A stretch of 64,000 nucleotides of DNA from RSA9 sp036381195 (GTDB lineage: Bacteria > Gemmatimonadota > Gemmatimonadetes > Longimicrobiales > RSA9). The stretch lies in NCBI GenBank assembly GCA_036381195.1, contig DASVDH010000089.1:1-64000 (forward strand), given 5' to 3'. Positions 17,581 through 26,465 of the stretch are shown here, piece after piece (positions within the stretch are counted from its first letter, which is position 1; every line of letters starts with the position of its first letter). The translations under genes and the position numbers were made by a program. The notes under the pieces were generated by a model. It was not told where the DNA came from. It did no database searches and saw only the letters and a list, made by a program, of their open reading frames with translations.

Positions 17581-18488
17581 GAGCCGGTTCGCCGGACGAC
17601 GGGGCGGCGGGCGCGCGCGCCGGAACGCCGGTCGCGGCGTCCGGGTCCGTCTTCGCCGCGCGCGCGCTGCGCTTCGCGTACCCGCACGCTTCGCGGCCCG
17701 CGCTGGACGGGGTGGACCTCGATGTGCCGGCCGGCGGCGTGTACGCGATCCTCGGGCCGAACGGCTCCGGCAAGTCCACGCTGCTGAAGGTGCTGCTCGG
17801 CGTGCTCGCGCCGCAGGCGGGCGAGGCGTGGTACGCGGGTCGCCGGCTGGCGGAGTGGAGCCGTCGCGAGCTGGCACGGCGAGTCGGCGTCGTGCCGCAG
17901 AGCGAGGAGCTCGCGTTCCCCATCACCGTCCGCGACCTCGTCGCGATGGGGCGCTACCCGCATCTCGGCCCGTGGCGCCGCGAGACGGCAGCGGATCGCC
18001 AGGCCATCGAGGAAGCGATGGCCCGCTGCGATGTGCTCGAGCTCGCGGATCGGCCGCTCGCCACGCTCTCCGGCGGCGAGCGCCAGCTCGTGCGCATCGC
18101 GCGCGCGCTCGCGCAACAGCCGGACACGCTGGTGCTCGACGAGCCCACCGCCGCACTCGACATCCGCCACGAGATGGAGATCTTCGAGCGTGTCGCGTCG
18201 CTTGCCGCCGCGGGCCGCGTCACCGTCGTTCTCGTCACGCACAACCTCAACCTCGCCGCGCGGTACGCCGCGCGCATGCTGCTGCTGGATCGCGGCCGTG
18301 TCGCTGCCGAGGGCGAGCCCGCGGCCGTGCTCACGCGCGAAACCATCGAGCGCGTCTACCGCTGGCCGGTCGCGGTGGGGCGGCACCCCGGGCCCGGCCG
18401 GGACGAGGGCGCGCCGCAGGTGGTGCCGCTGGCGGGGGAGGCAGACGCGAGCTCGGCGGGAGCGCGAGAAGCGGAGGGCGAGCGCTAG
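17577..18488 (+). CDS. ABC transporter ATP-binding protein, BtuD/FecE-type
   Basis: 303 residues from GTG 17577 (GTGA overlap with the permease stop). Walker A GPNGSGKSTLL, signature LSGGERQLVRIARAL, Walker B LVLDEPTAALD and the H-loop VLVTHNLN are all present, in the FecE/BtuD arrangement with YPHLGPW in the Q-loop region. It powers the upstream permease. A tail of about 45 residues after the core is Gly/Ala/Glu-rich and poorly conserved in character. It is the last gene of the btuFCD-type operon; a 12-bp-stem hairpin follows about 110 bp later. Confidence 0.95.
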   Translation: MRAGSPDDGAAGARAGTPVAASGSVFAARALRFAYPHASRPALDGVDLDVPAGGVYAILGPNGSGKSTLLKVLLGVLAPQAGEAWYAGRRLAEWSRRELARRVGVVPQSEELAFPITVRDLVAMGRYPHLGPWRRETAADRQAIEEAMARCDVLELADRPLATLSGGERQLVRIARALAQQPDTLVLDEPTAALDIRHEMEIFERVASLAAAGRVTVVLVTHNLNLAARYAARMLLLDRGRVAAEGEPAAVLTRETIERVYRWPVAVGRHPGPGRDEGAPQVVPLAGEADASSAGAREAEGER

Positions 18489-18596
18489 GAGAGACAGGCC
18501 AGGGGAAATGGGCTGTCGAACGCCGGGCAACGCCAGCCCCGGCGTCGCGGAACCCGAGCGGCGAGCCACGCCGGGCTCGCGAGTCGAAGCGAAGCG

Positions 18597-18634
18597 CGGA
18601 GAGCCGGCAGGGCGTGCGCCCCGCCGGCTCTCCG
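18597..18634. terminator. Strong hairpin between convergent genes
   Basis: Arms CGGAGAGCCGGC (18597-18608) and GCCGGCTCTCCG (18623-18634) pair perfectly over 12 bp, and the 14-nt loop contains a further GGGCG/CGCCC pairing. It lies between the stop of the ABC ATPase (plus) and the stop of the DUF4382 gene (minus), the expected place for a bidirectional terminator. No U-run follows on either side, so it may be a Rho-type or structural end. Confidence 0.6.
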
Positions 18635-18663
18635 GGTCTCGGCATCCTTCCCCCGATGCGCGG

Positions 18664-19317
18664 TCAGTCGCTCGCCACGTGCATGACCGGCGTCATCTGG
18701 ATGCCCGCGCCCGTCGCCAGCACGTTGCCCACGGACAGCGTCGCGTCGAACACGAGCTCGACCTCGGCGGCGCCGCCCTCGGGCACCTCGATGCCGCCGA
18801 GCTCCAGCTTGATGCCCGTCTGCGCGCCGCTCGGGATCGTCAGTGCGTACGCCGTACCGGCGGTGTACGTCGTCGCGCCCAGGGTCACATCCTGGCTGAA
18901 CGTGATGGTCGCGCTGTCGAACAGGAGGCGCAGGTGGCCGTATGCGCCCGCCTCGACCTCGTCGGTCGCGACGAGCAAGCCCGCGCCGCCCTCGGTCGGG
19001 AGCGCCAGCAGGTTCACGCTCGTCGGCGCGGTGAGGTCCAGCGTAACCCACGGCCCGCTGGCCTCATCCGCCCCTTCGGGCTGGACCTGGATCGCGGAGA
19101 TCGTCACGTCAATGGACTGGACGGCATCCAGCGCCACCGGGCCGATGCTGGCCTGCACCAGGTCGGCCGCGACGAGCGCCGCCGCCGGACCCGAATCGTC
19201 GCGGCTCATCCGGACCGAGAGGCTGCCCTCGCCCGGGCCGGTGACGTCCTCGCACGCCGTCAGGGGAAAGGCGAGGCCGAGGGCGAGCACGGCGTACTTC
19301 GCTGCATCACGAACCAT
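18664..19317 (-). CDS. DUF4382-like lipoprotein
   Basis: 217 residues from ATG 19317, chosen because GGAGGAAG lies upstream and the N-terminus then reads as a lipoprotein signal (LGLAFPLTAC). The mature part starts GEGSLSVRMSRD and has SIDVTISAIQVQP, GPWVTLDL and AGAYGHLRLLFD, the pattern of DUF4382 proteins, which have an all-beta fold and are anchored at the cell surface or periplasm. Function is unknown for the family. An Ala/Pro-rich in-frame extension upstream to 19437 lacks such features. Confidence 0.75.
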   Translation of the reverse strand: MVRDAAKYAVLALGLAFPLTACEDVTGPGEGSLSVRMSRDDSGPAAALVAADLVQASIGPVALDAVQSIDVTISAIQVQPEGADEASGPWVTLDLTAPTSVNLLALPTEGGAGLLVATDEVEAGAYGHLRLLFDSATITFSQDVTLGATTYTAGTAYALTIPSGAQTGIKLELGGIEVPEGGAAEVELVFDATLSVGNVLATGAGIQMTPVMHVASD

Positions 19318-19449
19318 GCGCTGCTTCCTCCGGCTGGGTGAAAAAGCCCCGGAGCCAGCGGAGCGCCCGGGCCGGCATGGTCGGGCTGTCTCCGCTTTCC
19401 CCGGGGCGGGATCACTCGTGCCGGAAAGACGAGCCACCCTGGCCGCAGG

Positions 19450-20373
19450 TCACATCGCCGCTTCTTCCTCCTCCGACCGCAGCGCCCGGTAGCTCTCGTA
19501 CCGGGCCGCGGGAATCGCCCCCGCCTCGACGGCCGCCCGCACCGCGCACCCCGGCTCGTGCGTGTGCGTGCACGAGCCGCCGAACCGGCACTCTTCCCGG
19601 TACGGCCGGAACTCCGGAAAACACAGGTCCAGATCCTCGAGCGGCACGCCCCACAGCCCTACCTCGCGCAGTCCCGGCGTGTCCGCCACGTACCCGCCGC
19701 ACTGGAGCGGGATCAGCTCGGCCGTCACCGTCGTGTGCCGCCCCTTCCGCACCGCCGCGCTGATCTCCGCCGTCCTCAGCCCGAGGCCGGGCTCGAGCGC
19801 GTTCAGCAAGCTCGACTTGCCGACGCCGGACGGCCCGGTGAGCGCGCTGATGCGGCCGCACAGGACCGCGCGCAGCGCGTCCAGCCCCCGCCCCTCGAGC
19901 GCGCTCACGAGCAGGACCGGGTAGCCTGCCGCCTCGTAATCCGCGAACGTCGCGCGTGCGTCGTCCTCTCCCACCAGGTCCACCTTGTTCACGACGACGA
20001 CGGCCGGCAGCCCGTTCGCCTCGGCCAGCACGAGGAACCGGTCCAGCATCCGCAGCCGCGGCTCCGGCTGCGCCGCCGCGAACACCGCCACGAGCTGGTC
20101 CAGGTTGGCCACGATGACTTTCGCCCGCCGGCCCCCGTGTCCGGGGGCACGACGGGCGAGTTCACTGGCCCGCTGCCGGACCGATTCGATCGTGATGCTG
20201 CCGTCCGCGTGCCGTTCGACCTCCACCCGGTCACCGGCCACCACGCGGTCGCCGGTGCGCTGCTCGAGCTTCAGCCGCCCGCGCAGCACGGCCTCCACCA
20301 CCTCACCACCCGCCAGCTCCACCTCGTACACCCCGCCCGCCGCGCGGCGGACGATCCCCGGGTGCCGCGCCAC
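19450..20373 (-). CDS. rsgA: Ribosome small-subunit-dependent GTPase A
   Basis: 307 residues, the family length. It is a circularly permuted GTPase: OB-fold N-domain (1-75), then G4 NKVD at 129-132, G1 GPSGVGKSS at 180-188 and G3 DTPG at 231-234, followed by a zinc knuckle C262/C268/H270/C276. RsgA assists late maturation of the 30S subunit. It sits 7 bp downstream of the RpoD-type sigma gene on the same strand, so the two are probably co-transcribed, which would tie ribosome assembly to a growth-related sigma factor. Confidence 0.96.
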   Translation of the reverse strand: MARHPGIVRRAAGGVYEVELAGGEVVEAVLRGRLKLEQRTGDRVVAGDRVEVERHADGSITIESVRQRASELARRAPGHGGRRAKVIVANLDQLVAVFAAAQPEPRLRMLDRFLVLAEANGLPAVVVVNKVDLVGEDDARATFADYEAAGYPVLLVSALEGRGLDALRAVLCGRISALTGPSGVGKSSLLNALEPGLGLRTAEISAAVRKGRHTTVTAELIPLQCGGYVADTPGLREVGLWGVPLEDLDLCFPEFRPYREECRFGGSCTHTHEPGCAVRAAVEAGAIPAARYESYRALRSEEEEAAM

Positions 20374-20380
20374 GGGACGA

Positions 20381-21292
20381 TCAGGCGGCGAAACTCTCCA
20401 GCGCCGTGCCCAGCTCGCCCTCGCGCAGCCGCCGCAGCGCGCGGTCCCGCAGTTGCCGCACGCGCTCCCGCGTCACGCCAAGCATGTTGCCGATCTCCTC
20501 GAGCGTGTGCTCGCGGCCGCCCTCCAGTCCGAAGTACAGCCGCAGCACGCGGGCGTCGCGCGGCGCGAGTGTGTCCAGCGCGCGCTCCACCTGCTCCGCG
20601 AGTAGCCGCTCCTCCACGTCCGCCTCGGGCTCCGCCGCCTCCTCCACGATGAAGCGTTCCACGAGCTGGCTGTCATCCGTGTCGCCGATCGGCGCATCCA
20701 GCCGGATCTCTGCCGCGTTCAGCGTCTGGAGCGACTCCACCACCTCCGGCGTCAGCTTCGCCGCCGCCGCGACCTCTTCCGTCGTCGGCTCGCGCCGCAG
20801 CTCCTGCTTCAGCCGCTCCCCCTCGCGGAAGATCCGCGCTAGGTCGCTCGCACGGTTCAGCGGCACCCGGACCGCCCGGCCCTGGTTCGCCAGCGCCGAG
20901 AGGATCGCCTGCCGGATCCACCACACCGCGTACGAGATGAACTTGACCCCCTGGTCCGGGTCGAACTTCCTCGCCGCGGTCACCAGCCCGACGTTCCCCT
21001 CCTGGATCAGGTCGACCAGCGAGACGCCCCGGTTTTGATACTTTTTTGCAACACTGATCACAAAACGCAGGTTCGCGCGGACCAGCTTCTGGACCGCCTC
21101 CTCGTCGCCCTGGCGCGCACGACGGCCTAGCTGGATCTCCTCCTCGGGCGTGATGAGCTCGTGTCGGCTCACGTCCCGGAGGTACTGATCCAGAGCAGTC
21201 TGCTCTTCCGCCGGCCCGATAACGGCTTCAAACCGCTCGTTTTCACCGCGGCGCCGACGCCGCCGCTTCCGAGTATCCGTCGTGGTCGCCAT
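20381..21292 (-). CDS. RpoD-type (sigma-70 group 1/2) sigma factor, copy A
   Basis: 303 residues from ATG 21292. A basic run (RKRRRRRR) follows the start, then region 1.2 (ALDQYLRDVSRHELITPEEE), region 2 (NLRFVISVAKKYQNRGVSLVDLIQEGN and VKFISYAVWWIRQAIL), region 3 and region 4 with LEEIGNMLGVTRERVRQLRDRALRRLR. Region 1.1 is absent, so it resembles compact RpoD/SigA-like proteins or group 2 factors. A second RpoD-type gene is at 45296-46156; the two differ in region 2.4 (ANQGRAVRVPLN here, AEQTRSVRIPLN there). Which one is the essential housekeeping factor cannot be decided from the window. Confidence 0.92.
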   Translation of the reverse strand: MATTTDTRKRRRRRRGENERFEAVIGPAEEQTALDQYLRDVSRHELITPEEEIQLGRRARQGDEEAVQKLVRANLRFVISVAKKYQNRGVSLVDLIQEGNVGLVTAARKFDPDQGVKFISYAVWWIRQAILSALANQGRAVRVPLNRASDLARIFREGERLKQELRREPTTEEVAAAAKLTPEVVESLQTLNAAEIRLDAPIGDTDDSQLVERFIVEEAAEPEADVEERLLAEQVERALDTLAPRDARVLRLYFGLEGGREHTLEEIGNMLGVTRERVRQLRDRALRRLREGELGTALESFAA

Positions 21293-21798
21293 CAAGATCC
21301 GCCGATCTTCCTTCGCCCTGTTTCGCCGATCGATCCCAGCACTCGGCCACTCGCGCGCGCCTGCCCCCTGCAAAGACTCTGCCGATGCAAGCCGCCCGCC
21401 TACGCCGGCCGCTCAGGGGGCAGGCGGGCGGGCGGGTTCGCCGGTGCATGAAACCCGCCGGCGCGCACGGAGTTCCCGGCGCTGCAAGGCCCTAGGGGCC
21501 GCTCGTGGCACGGCCGCGCGAGCCCGGCTGGCGGCCCGCGCGCCGCAGTACGACCGGGCGGCCGCCCGGGTTTCTGCGGATGCCCGGACGGGCCACCCGC
21601 GCCCGCCCAGCCGGACCGGCAGGACTCCGGCGCCCGCCCCGCCGCGGCGGCAGTGCCGGGCAGCCCTAACGGCGGGGGCGCCGGGTCCGGAATGGGTCCG
21701 TAGACTCGAGCTCCCGGAGGCCGACCATCGGGTGCCGGTCCTGGGGGCGCCGCAGCCGCAACGGGGCGGGAGACCCGAACGCCCCCTCCGCCCCGCGC
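21293..21798. other. Intergenic region, no gene seen
   Basis: 506 bp between the sigma factor start and the stop of a small lipoprotein gene, both on the minus strand. It is very GC-rich; I see no open frame with protein-like composition, no tRNA cloverleaf and no clear sigma-70 promoter. Complementary stretches exist (CTACGCCGGCCGCTCAGGGGGCAGG with nearby GCCCGCCT-type runs). It presumably carries the sigma/rsgA promoter. Confidence 0.4.
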
Positions 21799-22341
21799 CT
21801 ACTCCCCGGTCGCGCCCTCGCCGATGATCACGGAGCCCGTGTCCGGCAGCGATCTGGCCAGCAGCGAATCGAGGGGCGTCGGCATGTCGCCGCCGCCCTC
21901 GCGCAGCGCCATCCGCAGGTCGCTGGCGGCGCGTCTGAGCGCCTGCACCTCGTCCAGGAGCCGCTCCGGCGGCGTCCCGCGCCTCAGCTCCGCGATGATC
22001 CGGTCCGCCAGCGCCTGGAGCTGCCTCAGGCGCGCATCCACCGCGTACCCCCGCGCCAGCCACGGGAACGGCGCCTTGACCTCGAGCAGCCGGTCCGTGA
22101 TCGCCTCGGCGCGCAGCGCCCGGTCCAGCGCATGTCCTTCCAGCCGCCCCGCCTGCGCCGCCGCCAGCTCCCGCTCCAGCAACGCCAGCCGCTCGTCCAG
22201 TGTCATGGACTCCCGCAGCGGCGCGATCTCCGCCGCCGGGGGCGGTGGCGGGACGGCGCCCTGGTCCGCGGCCGGGTTGCGCTGGCAGCCCGCCGCGAGC
22301 AGCCCCAGCATCACCATCCCGATCACTGTCCTCGCATCCAT
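21799..22341 (-). CDS. Small lipoprotein with helical body, unknown function
   Basis: 180 residues from ATG 22341. The signal ends LGLLAAGC, a clear lipobox at about residue 19, followed by a short Pro-rich linker (PPPPPAAE) and then a helical, Leu/Arg/Glu-rich segment of about 110 residues (LDERLALLERELAAAQAG) likely to form a coiled coil. I recognise no family. The longer in-frame extension beyond 22341 runs over the divergent PP2C gene and is a shadow. It is divergent from the PP2C gene with about 75 bp between starts. Confidence 0.65.
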   Translation of the reverse strand: MDARTVIGMVMLGLLAAGCQRNPAADQGAVPPPPPAAEIAPLRESMTLDERLALLERELAAAQAGRLEGHALDRALRAEAITDRLLEVKAPFPWLARGYAVDARLRQLQALADRIIAELRRGTPPERLLDEVQALRRAASDLRMALREGGGDMPTPLDSLLARSLPDTGSVIIGEGATGE

Positions 22342-22415
22342 GCCCCCATGGCGGGGGGCAATCCGTGTGCCCGCCGGCCCTTGCCGGCGCGGCTCCGCTC
22401 GTCTAGCCTTGCCGC

Positions 22416-23156
22416 GTGCGAATCCAAGCCGCCAGCGCGACCGACCGAGGCCTCCGCCGGCCCGAGAACGAGGACGCGCACGTCGCCGAGCCGGAGCTGG
22501 GGCTCTTCTGCGTGGCCGATGGAATGGGCGGCCATGCGGCGGGCGAGGTCGCGAGCCGGTTGGCCGTGGAGACGTTCGCTCGCGAGATGGAACGGATCGC
22601 CGGCGCACCCGCGCCGGACCAGACCCTCGAAGCAGGGCTGCGCCGCGCCGCCGCGGCCGCCAACCGCGCCATTCTCGAGGCGGCGCGCGCCGACCCGGCC
22701 ACGGCGGGCATGGGCACCACCCTCACCGCCATCGCCCTCGCCCCTGCCCGTGATGCCTTCGCCGGCGTCCACATCGGCGACTCGCGGGCCTATCTGTTCC
22801 GCGACGGCGCGCTGCACCAGCTCACGACCGACCACACCTGGGTCCAGCAGCAGGTGGACGCCGGCGTCCTCTCCCCGCTCGAGGCGCGCCACCACCCCTA
22901 CGCCAGCGTGCTCACCCGCGCCCTCGGCCTCGCCGCCGACCCCGAGTTCGAGACCTTCCGTGGCGACCTCCGCCCGGGCGACCTGCTGCTCCTCTGCTCC
23001 GACGGGCTCACCGGGATGGTGGAGGACGACGAGCTCGCCTTCATCCTCGCCCAGGACTCCCCCCTCGACGTGCGCGTCCGGGAGCTCATCGATGCCGCCA
23101 ACCGCAACGGCGGCCTCGACAACATCACGGTGATCCTGATCCGAGCAGCGGCGTAG
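22416..23156 (+). CDS. PP2C-family Ser/Thr protein phosphatase
   Basis: 246 residues from GTG 22416. It shows the bacterial PP2C motifs in order: RPENEDA (first metal ligands), VADGMGGHAAGE, GMGTTLTAIAL, IGDSRAYLFR, LLLCSDGLTGMV and GLDNITVILI. This is the short PrpC/Stp type that reverses Hanks-type Ser/Thr kinase phosphorylation. No kinase is encoded in the window. The 3' end overlaps the convergent HD-hydrolase gene by 32 bp (23125-23156). Confidence 0.95.
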   Translation: MRIQAASATDRGLRRPENEDAHVAEPELGLFCVADGMGGHAAGEVASRLAVETFAREMERIAGAPAPDQTLEAGLRRAAAAANRAILEAARADPATAGMGTTLTAIALAPARDAFAGVHIGDSRAYLFRDGALHQLTTDHTWVQQQVDAGVLSPLEARHHPYASVLTRALGLAADPEFETFRGDLRPGDLLLLCSDGLTGMVEDDELAFILAQDSPLDVRVRELIDAANRNGGLDNITVILIRAAA

Positions 23157-24519
23157 CCGCCTCGAGCCGCCGCTCCACCGTGGCCGCGTCCTGCTGCGCG
23201 AGCGCGATCAGCGCGGCGCGTTCCACCTCGCGCCGCCCGCCCAGCGTGAACAGCCGCAGCACCCGCGCCGTCTGGTACAGCTCCTCCGCGATCCGCGGCA
23301 GGCCGATCAGCCCCGCCTGCCCCGCAGGCCCGACCCGCAGGACCCGTCCCGACCGCAGCAGTACCAGCAGGTCCAGCGCGAACATCCGCGACTTCTCCGG
23401 ATAGTCGAGGAACACCTCTCCGGGCTCCAGCCCCAGCTCGCTGGCCAGGCGTTCCTCGACCCGGGCCTTCAGCATCGTGTCCCCGGCCAGCCACTCGCCC
23501 ACCGCCCGCCCGTCCAGCTCCGCGGCAACGACCTCCGCCGCCCGCTTGGGCAACTGCCGGTTCCGCAGCGCCGCCACCCAGCGCAGCACGCGCCGCGCCG
23601 CCTCCGGCCCGGCGCCGCCTCCGCCCTCCCTGCCCGCCGCCGCGCTCCTCTCCTCCAGCGCCGCGCGCGCCCGCGACTCGAGCAGGAACAGCAGCGCCTC
23701 GTCCGTCCGGCCCACCAGCTCGTCCGGCGCCAGCAGCCCCACGTCCAGCGCCACGGCCACGATCCGCTTGTACATCACGGTCGCCGCACGGACCGCGTGG
23801 TGCCAGTAGACGTTGCGGAACATCTGGTACTTCGCGAACAGCAGCGACTCCAGCGCCGCCACGCCCTTCTCCAGCACCGCCACCTCCCGCCGCCCCGTGT
23901 CCGGCGCCTCCACGACCGTCAGCGCGTACAGCAGCCGGTCCACGTCCACCATCCCGAACGGCACGCCGCAGAAGCGGGCGTCGCGCATCAGGTACTCGAT
24001 CTTGTCCAGGTCCAGACTGCCGCTCACCAGGCCCTGCAGCGGGCTGTCGGACCGGCCGCGGATCAGCGCCTCGATGCGCGCAGGCCCATCCGGCGCCACG
24101 CTGATCAGCGCCGCGCGGACCTCCGTGTCCTCGAGGAAGCGGCCCGCGAGCGCTTCGTGGTCGCCCGGGATGCGCCGCTCCTCCAGCTCCTCGACCGCGT
24201 GCGAGAACGGGTAGTGCCCGATGTCGTGCAGCAGCCCGGCCAGCGGAATCAGCCGCCGCTCCGCCTCGTCAACCCCCGCCAGCGCGCCGCGCTCCTCCAG
24301 GATCGCCAGCGCCCGCTGCGCCAGGTGATAGACGCCCAGCGCGTGATCGAAGCGCGTGTGCGTCGCCCCCGGGTAGACGAGGTGCGCCAGGCCGAGCTGC
24401 CGGATGTAGCGAAGCCGCTGGAACGCCGCCGAGTCCACGATCCGCACCGCCACCGAATCCAGGCGGATCGTGTTCCACAGCGGGTCCCGCACGGTGACGG
24501 CGTCCACGGATGGCGTCAT
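23125..24519 (-). CDS. HD-superfamily phosphohydrolase (dGTPase-like)
   Basis: 464 residues. The HD metal site is complete: THTRFDHALGVYHL (His), LLHDIGHYPFSHAVE (HD) and GSLDLDKIEYLMRDA (Asp). The opening RDPLWNTIRLDSVAVRIVDSAAFQRLRYI matches the large HD family related to dNTP triphosphohydrolases and SAMHD1-like enzymes. The likely reaction is hydrolysis of dNTPs or nucleotide phosphates, but many members are untested. Its stop codon lies inside the 3' end of the convergent PP2C gene. Upstream, a 16-bp-stem hairpin separates it from pckA. Confidence 0.88.
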   Translation of the reverse strand: MTPSVDAVTVRDPLWNTIRLDSVAVRIVDSAAFQRLRYIRQLGLAHLVYPGATHTRFDHALGVYHLAQRALAILEERGALAGVDEAERRLIPLAGLLHDIGHYPFSHAVEELEERRIPGDHEALAGRFLEDTEVRAALISVAPDGPARIEALIRGRSDSPLQGLVSGSLDLDKIEYLMRDARFCGVPFGMVDVDRLLYALTVVEAPDTGRREVAVLEKGVAALESLLFAKYQMFRNVYWHHAVRAATVMYKRIVAVALDVGLLAPDELVGRTDEALLFLLESRARAALEERSAAAGREGGGGAGPEAARRVLRWVAALRNRQLPKRAAEVVAAELDGRAVGEWLAGDTMLKARVEERLASELGLEPGEVFLDYPEKSRMFALDLLVLLRSGRVLRVGPAGQAGLIGLPRIAEELYQTARVLRLFTLGGRREVERAALIALAQQDAATVERRLEAATPLLGSGSP

Positions 24520-24544
24520 GGGGGGCCTGTCTGTTTTGGGGCGA

Positions 24545-24595
24545 GGGCCGGGGCGAGGGCGCGGGCGAAGGTGGAAGGGGCCCTCGCCCTGGCCC
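24545..24595. terminator. Long hairpin downstream of pckA
   Basis: Arms GGGCCGGGGCGAGGGC (24545-24560) and GCCCTCGCCCTGGCCC (24580-24595) pair over 16 positions with one wobble, with a 19-nt loop. It lies just past the pckA stop and before the HD gene start. It lacks a U-run, so termination is inference. The same arm occurs after other genes (28254 region; a related form at 49944), making it a family of intergenic elements. Confidence 0.6.
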
Positions 24596-24616
24596 GGGGT
24601 AGGGGCTAGGCGGAGC

Positions 24617-26197
24617 TCACGGCCCCGCCTGCCTCACCGCCTCCGTCACGTCCGCCTCGAACTTCTCGAAGTTCTCCCGGAACATCCCCGCGAGCTTCGC
24701 CGCCATCGCGTCGTAGGCGGCGGGGTCCCGCCACGTGCTCCGCGGATCCAGGACGGCGGCCGGCACGCCCGGCACTCGCTCCGGCACGGCCAGCCCGAAG
24801 ACCGGATCGCGCCGCGTCGCCACGTCATCGAGCCGGCCGCCCAGCGCGGCGTGCACCATCGCCCGCGTGTAGCCGAGGTTCATCCGCTCGCCCTCGCCGT
24901 ACGGCCCGCCCGTCCACCCCGTGTTCACCAGCCAGCAGCTCGACCCGTGCGCCGCGATCTTCTCGCCCAGCATCCGCGCGTACACGCTCGGCGGCAGCGG
25001 CAGGAACGGCGCGCCGAAGCATGTGCTGAACGTCGCCTTCGGCTCCGTCACGCCCCGCTCCGTGCCGGCGACCTTCGCCGTGTACCCCGAGAGGAAGTGG
25101 TACATCGCCTGCTCCGGCGTCAGCCGCGCGATCGGCGGCAGCACGCCGAACGCGTCCGCGGTCAGGAACACCACGTGCCGCGGATGCGGCCCCCGCCCAC
25201 TGCGCACTGCGCCCTCGATGAACTCGATGGGGTACGACGAGCGCGTGTTCTCCGTGATCGAGTCGTCGTCCCAGTCCACCACCCGCGTCGCCGGATCCAC
25301 CACCACGTTCTCGAGGATCGCGCCGAAGCGCCGGCTCGCCGCGTAGATCAGCGGCTCTCCCTTCGGGGACAGCCGGATCACCTTTGCGTAGTTCCCGCCC
25401 TCGAAGTTGAACACTCCGGTGTCCGACCAGCCGTGCTCGTCGTCCCCGATGAGCTGTCGCTCCGGGTCTGTCGAGAGCGTCGTCTTGCCCGTGCCCGAGA
25501 GCCCGAAGAACAGCGCCGTGTCGCCGCCGCTGCCCACGTTCGCCGAGCAATGCATGGGCAGCACGCCCTGCCGCGGGAGGAGGTAGTTCAGCACTGTGAA
25601 CATCGACTTCTTCACCTCGCCCGCGTAGTGCGTCCCGCCGATCAGCGCGACCCGCGCGCCGAAGTTCAGCACGATGAACGTGCCGCTGCGCGTGCCGTGC
25701 ACCGCCGGGTCCGCCTGGAAGTCGGGTGCGTGCAGCACGGTGAACCCCGACTCGAAGTTCTCCCGCTCCTCCCGCGACGGCTCGATGAACATGTTGTGCA
25801 CGAAGAGCGAGTGCCACGCGTGCGTGCCCACGACCCGTACGCCCAGCCGGTACGCGGGGTCGGCCCCCGCCCACACGTCCCGCACGAACAGCTCGCGGCC
25901 GCGCAGGTACCCCTGCACATCCCGCAACAGCGCCTCGAAGTTCGCCGGCTCGAGCGGCACGTTCACGCTGCCCCACCAGATGTGCTGCTCGCTCGAGGGC
26001 TCGCGTACCACGAACTTGTCGTTCGGCGAGCGGCCCGTGTGCGGCGCCGTCACCGCCGCGAAGCAGCCATCTCGTGTCAGCACCCCCTCGCCGCGCCGGA
26101 TCGCGTGCTCGTAGAGCGCTGCCGGCGCCAGATTCCAGTGTACCGGCCCCTCGGACAGGATGTCGTCCAGGGCGCCCGTTTGCATCTCCGTTGCCAC
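24617..26197 (-). CDS. pckA: Phosphoenolpyruvate carboxykinase (ATP)
   Basis: 526 residues, the usual length for ATP-dependent PEPCK. It shows TAPHTGRSPNDKFVV near residue 50, the kinase-1a loop GLSGTGKTTLSTD near 230, the metal site LIGDDEHGWSD and FNFEGGNYAKVI, and VNTGWTGGPYGEGERM near the end. It converts oxaloacetate and ATP to phosphoenolpyruvate, the entry to gluconeogenesis, which suits growth on peptides or organic acids. The frame opens with GTG at 26197; an in-frame ATG four codons later (26185) is an alternative start. A TTGACA-type promoter candidate lies 60-90 bp upstream. Confidence 0.96.
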   Translation of the reverse strand: MATEMQTGALDDILSEGPVHWNLAPAALYEHAIRRGEGVLTRDGCFAAVTAPHTGRSPNDKFVVREPSSEQHIWWGSVNVPLEPANFEALLRDVQGYLRGRELFVRDVWAGADPAYRLGVRVVGTHAWHSLFVHNMFIEPSREERENFESGFTVLHAPDFQADPAVHGTRSGTFIVLNFGARVALIGGTHYAGEVKKSMFTVLNYLLPRQGVLPMHCSANVGSGGDTALFFGLSGTGKTTLSTDPERQLIGDDEHGWSDTGVFNFEGGNYAKVIRLSPKGEPLIYAASRRFGAILENVVVDPATRVVDWDDDSITENTRSSYPIEFIEGAVRSGRGPHPRHVVFLTADAFGVLPPIARLTPEQAMYHFLSGYTAKVAGTERGVTEPKATFSTCFGAPFLPLPPSVYARMLGEKIAAHGSSCWLVNTGWTGGPYGEGERMNLGYTRAMVHAALGGRLDDVATRRDPVFGLAVPERVPGVPAAVLDPRSTWRDPAAYDAMAAKLAGMFRENFEKFEADVTEAVRQAGP

Positions 26198-26260
26198 CGT
26201 GGCCTCGCTGTCGTGTGCCCAAAGGAATCCGCCGCCGCAACCACAGCGGCAGAAATGGCT

Positions 26261-26290
26261 AGGTTAGGGCAGGCCGCGCGGCGGTGTCAA
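26261..26290 (-). promoter_or_regulatory. Candidate sigma-70 promoter for pckA
   Basis: On the minus strand a perfect -35 TTGACA (26290-26285) is followed after 18 bp by TAACCT (26266-26261), a partial -10. It lies about 65 bp upstream of the pckA start, in an otherwise GC-rich spacer shared with the divergent Omp85-like gene. The -35 is convincing; the -10 is weak. Confidence 0.45.
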
Positions 26291-26465
26291 GCGACGGTCT
26301 CGCCCCGTCTCGCTCCTCCCGAACCAGCGCGCCGCCTGGGCGGCGCGCCTTTCCCGCACCAGCGAGACCCACTCCTTCAGGCGCGATGCCGCGCGCCCTT
26401 CCCGCCCCAGCACCACCACGCCTCCCCCAGGATCCACCCCCCGCGCCCCGGTGTAGTGTCCGCGC